From Acidobacteriota bacterium (GTDB lineage Bacteria > Acidobacteriota > Terriglobia > UBA7540): DNA of 6,918 nt. The stretch's first letter is position 1, and every line of letters starts with the position of its first letter. The stretch covers positions 1 to 6,918 of the forward strand of contig QHZK01000175.1 of the NCBI GenBank assembly GCA_003224635.1. Reading direction: 5' to 3'. Of this stretch, positions 6,711 to 6,918 are shown piece after piece. Under the pieces are notes generated by a model. The model did no database searches, was not told the origin of the DNA, and was given only the letters and a program-made list of their open reading frames with translations. The translations under genes and the position numbers were made by a program.

Positions 6711-6918
6711 TCAGAAGCTCTGTCCGACGCTCAAGAAAAACTGAAAGCGCGATAATCGATGAACCTCCACGACGGAATTCGGTTGCGCCTGAATTACACT
6801 GCAAGGGCCGCCGGAAACGCACCGGCGAACCTCCGTCAACCCGGAATTCGATTGCACCTGAAATCGCGGAGGATTCAAGCTGTATCCCACATCAAAGCGC
6901 AGCGGCCCGATCGGAGTG
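6711..6918 (-). CDS. Omp85 (BamA/TamA-type) outer-membrane protein, C-terminal fragment
   Basis: Only the last 68 codons are inside the window, ending at TGA 6713-6711; the gene continues beyond 6918. The fragment begins TPIGPLRFDVGYSLNPPRF, the standard penultimate-strand motif of Omp85 barrels (consensus like TPIGPLRFDxGYxL). It ends LSRFQFFLSVGQSF, the final beta strand with a C-terminal Phe that BAM recognises. Omp85 proteins form 16-stranded barrels in the outer membrane that insert other barrels (BamA), or work with TamB (TamA). The loop between these two strands is enlarged and holds a CVSGGPC motif and a duplicated segment described under findings. The neighbouring chaperone and tamB genes favour a TamA-like or TamB-partner role. 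The POTRA domains that could separate BamA from TamA are outside the window, so I give no symbol. Confidence 0.92.
   Translation of the reverse strand, partial: TPIGPLRFDVGYSLNPPRFQVQSNSGLTEVRRCVSGGPCSVIQAQPNSVVEVHRLSRFQFFLSVGQSF

Overview
Every gene I can support in this window lies on the minus strand, so the biology reads from right (6918) to left (1). The DNA is GC-rich. The combination of an Omp85-type outer-membrane protein, a SurA-like periplasmic chaperone, a full TamB, palindromic intergenic repeats and a large secreted protein with a 'PPDSNGAVG...' repeat-rich architecture points to a diderm (Gram-negative) bacterium. My best guess is Acidobacteriota. That guess rests on family resemblance and repeat style, not on a database search.

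Right-hand block (1910-6918): an outer-membrane biogenesis cluster. It begins with the last 68 codons of an Omp85/BamA-TamA-type beta-barrel protein (stop at 6711-6713). About 20 nt later comes a small exported protein with a SurA-type N-terminal fold but no parvulin (prolyl isomerase) domain. Next is an intergenic spacer of about 155 nt, mostly filled by a 92-bp composite palindromic element (5963-6054). Last is a complete 1330-residue TamB (DUF490) protein. TamB-family proteins form a bridge from the inner membrane to an Omp85 partner in the outer membrane. An Omp85 gene, a chaperone gene and tamB in one direction is therefore a coherent module for moving proteins or lipids to the outer membrane.

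Middle (1345-1909): mostly non-coding. It holds an imperfect inverted repeat built on GTCGAC/AGTC words just after tamB (about 1816-1902, possible terminator), a possible extended -10 promoter, and a complete tRNA-Ser(GGA) with encoded CCA (1615-1704). About 270 bases of leader DNA follow in front of the last gene.

Left-hand block (1-1344): the first 448 codons of a secreted protein of unknown function, cut by the window edge. It has a strong ribosome binding site, an N-terminal signal sequence, a low-complexity linker and then a conserved beta-rich domain with six cysteines.

I see no CRISPR array, transposase, integrase, phage gene or defence system. The unusual items are modest: the parvulin-less chaperone between the Omp85 and TamB genes, an in-frame duplicated segment in the last loop of the Omp85 barrel, and two intergenic palindromic elements.
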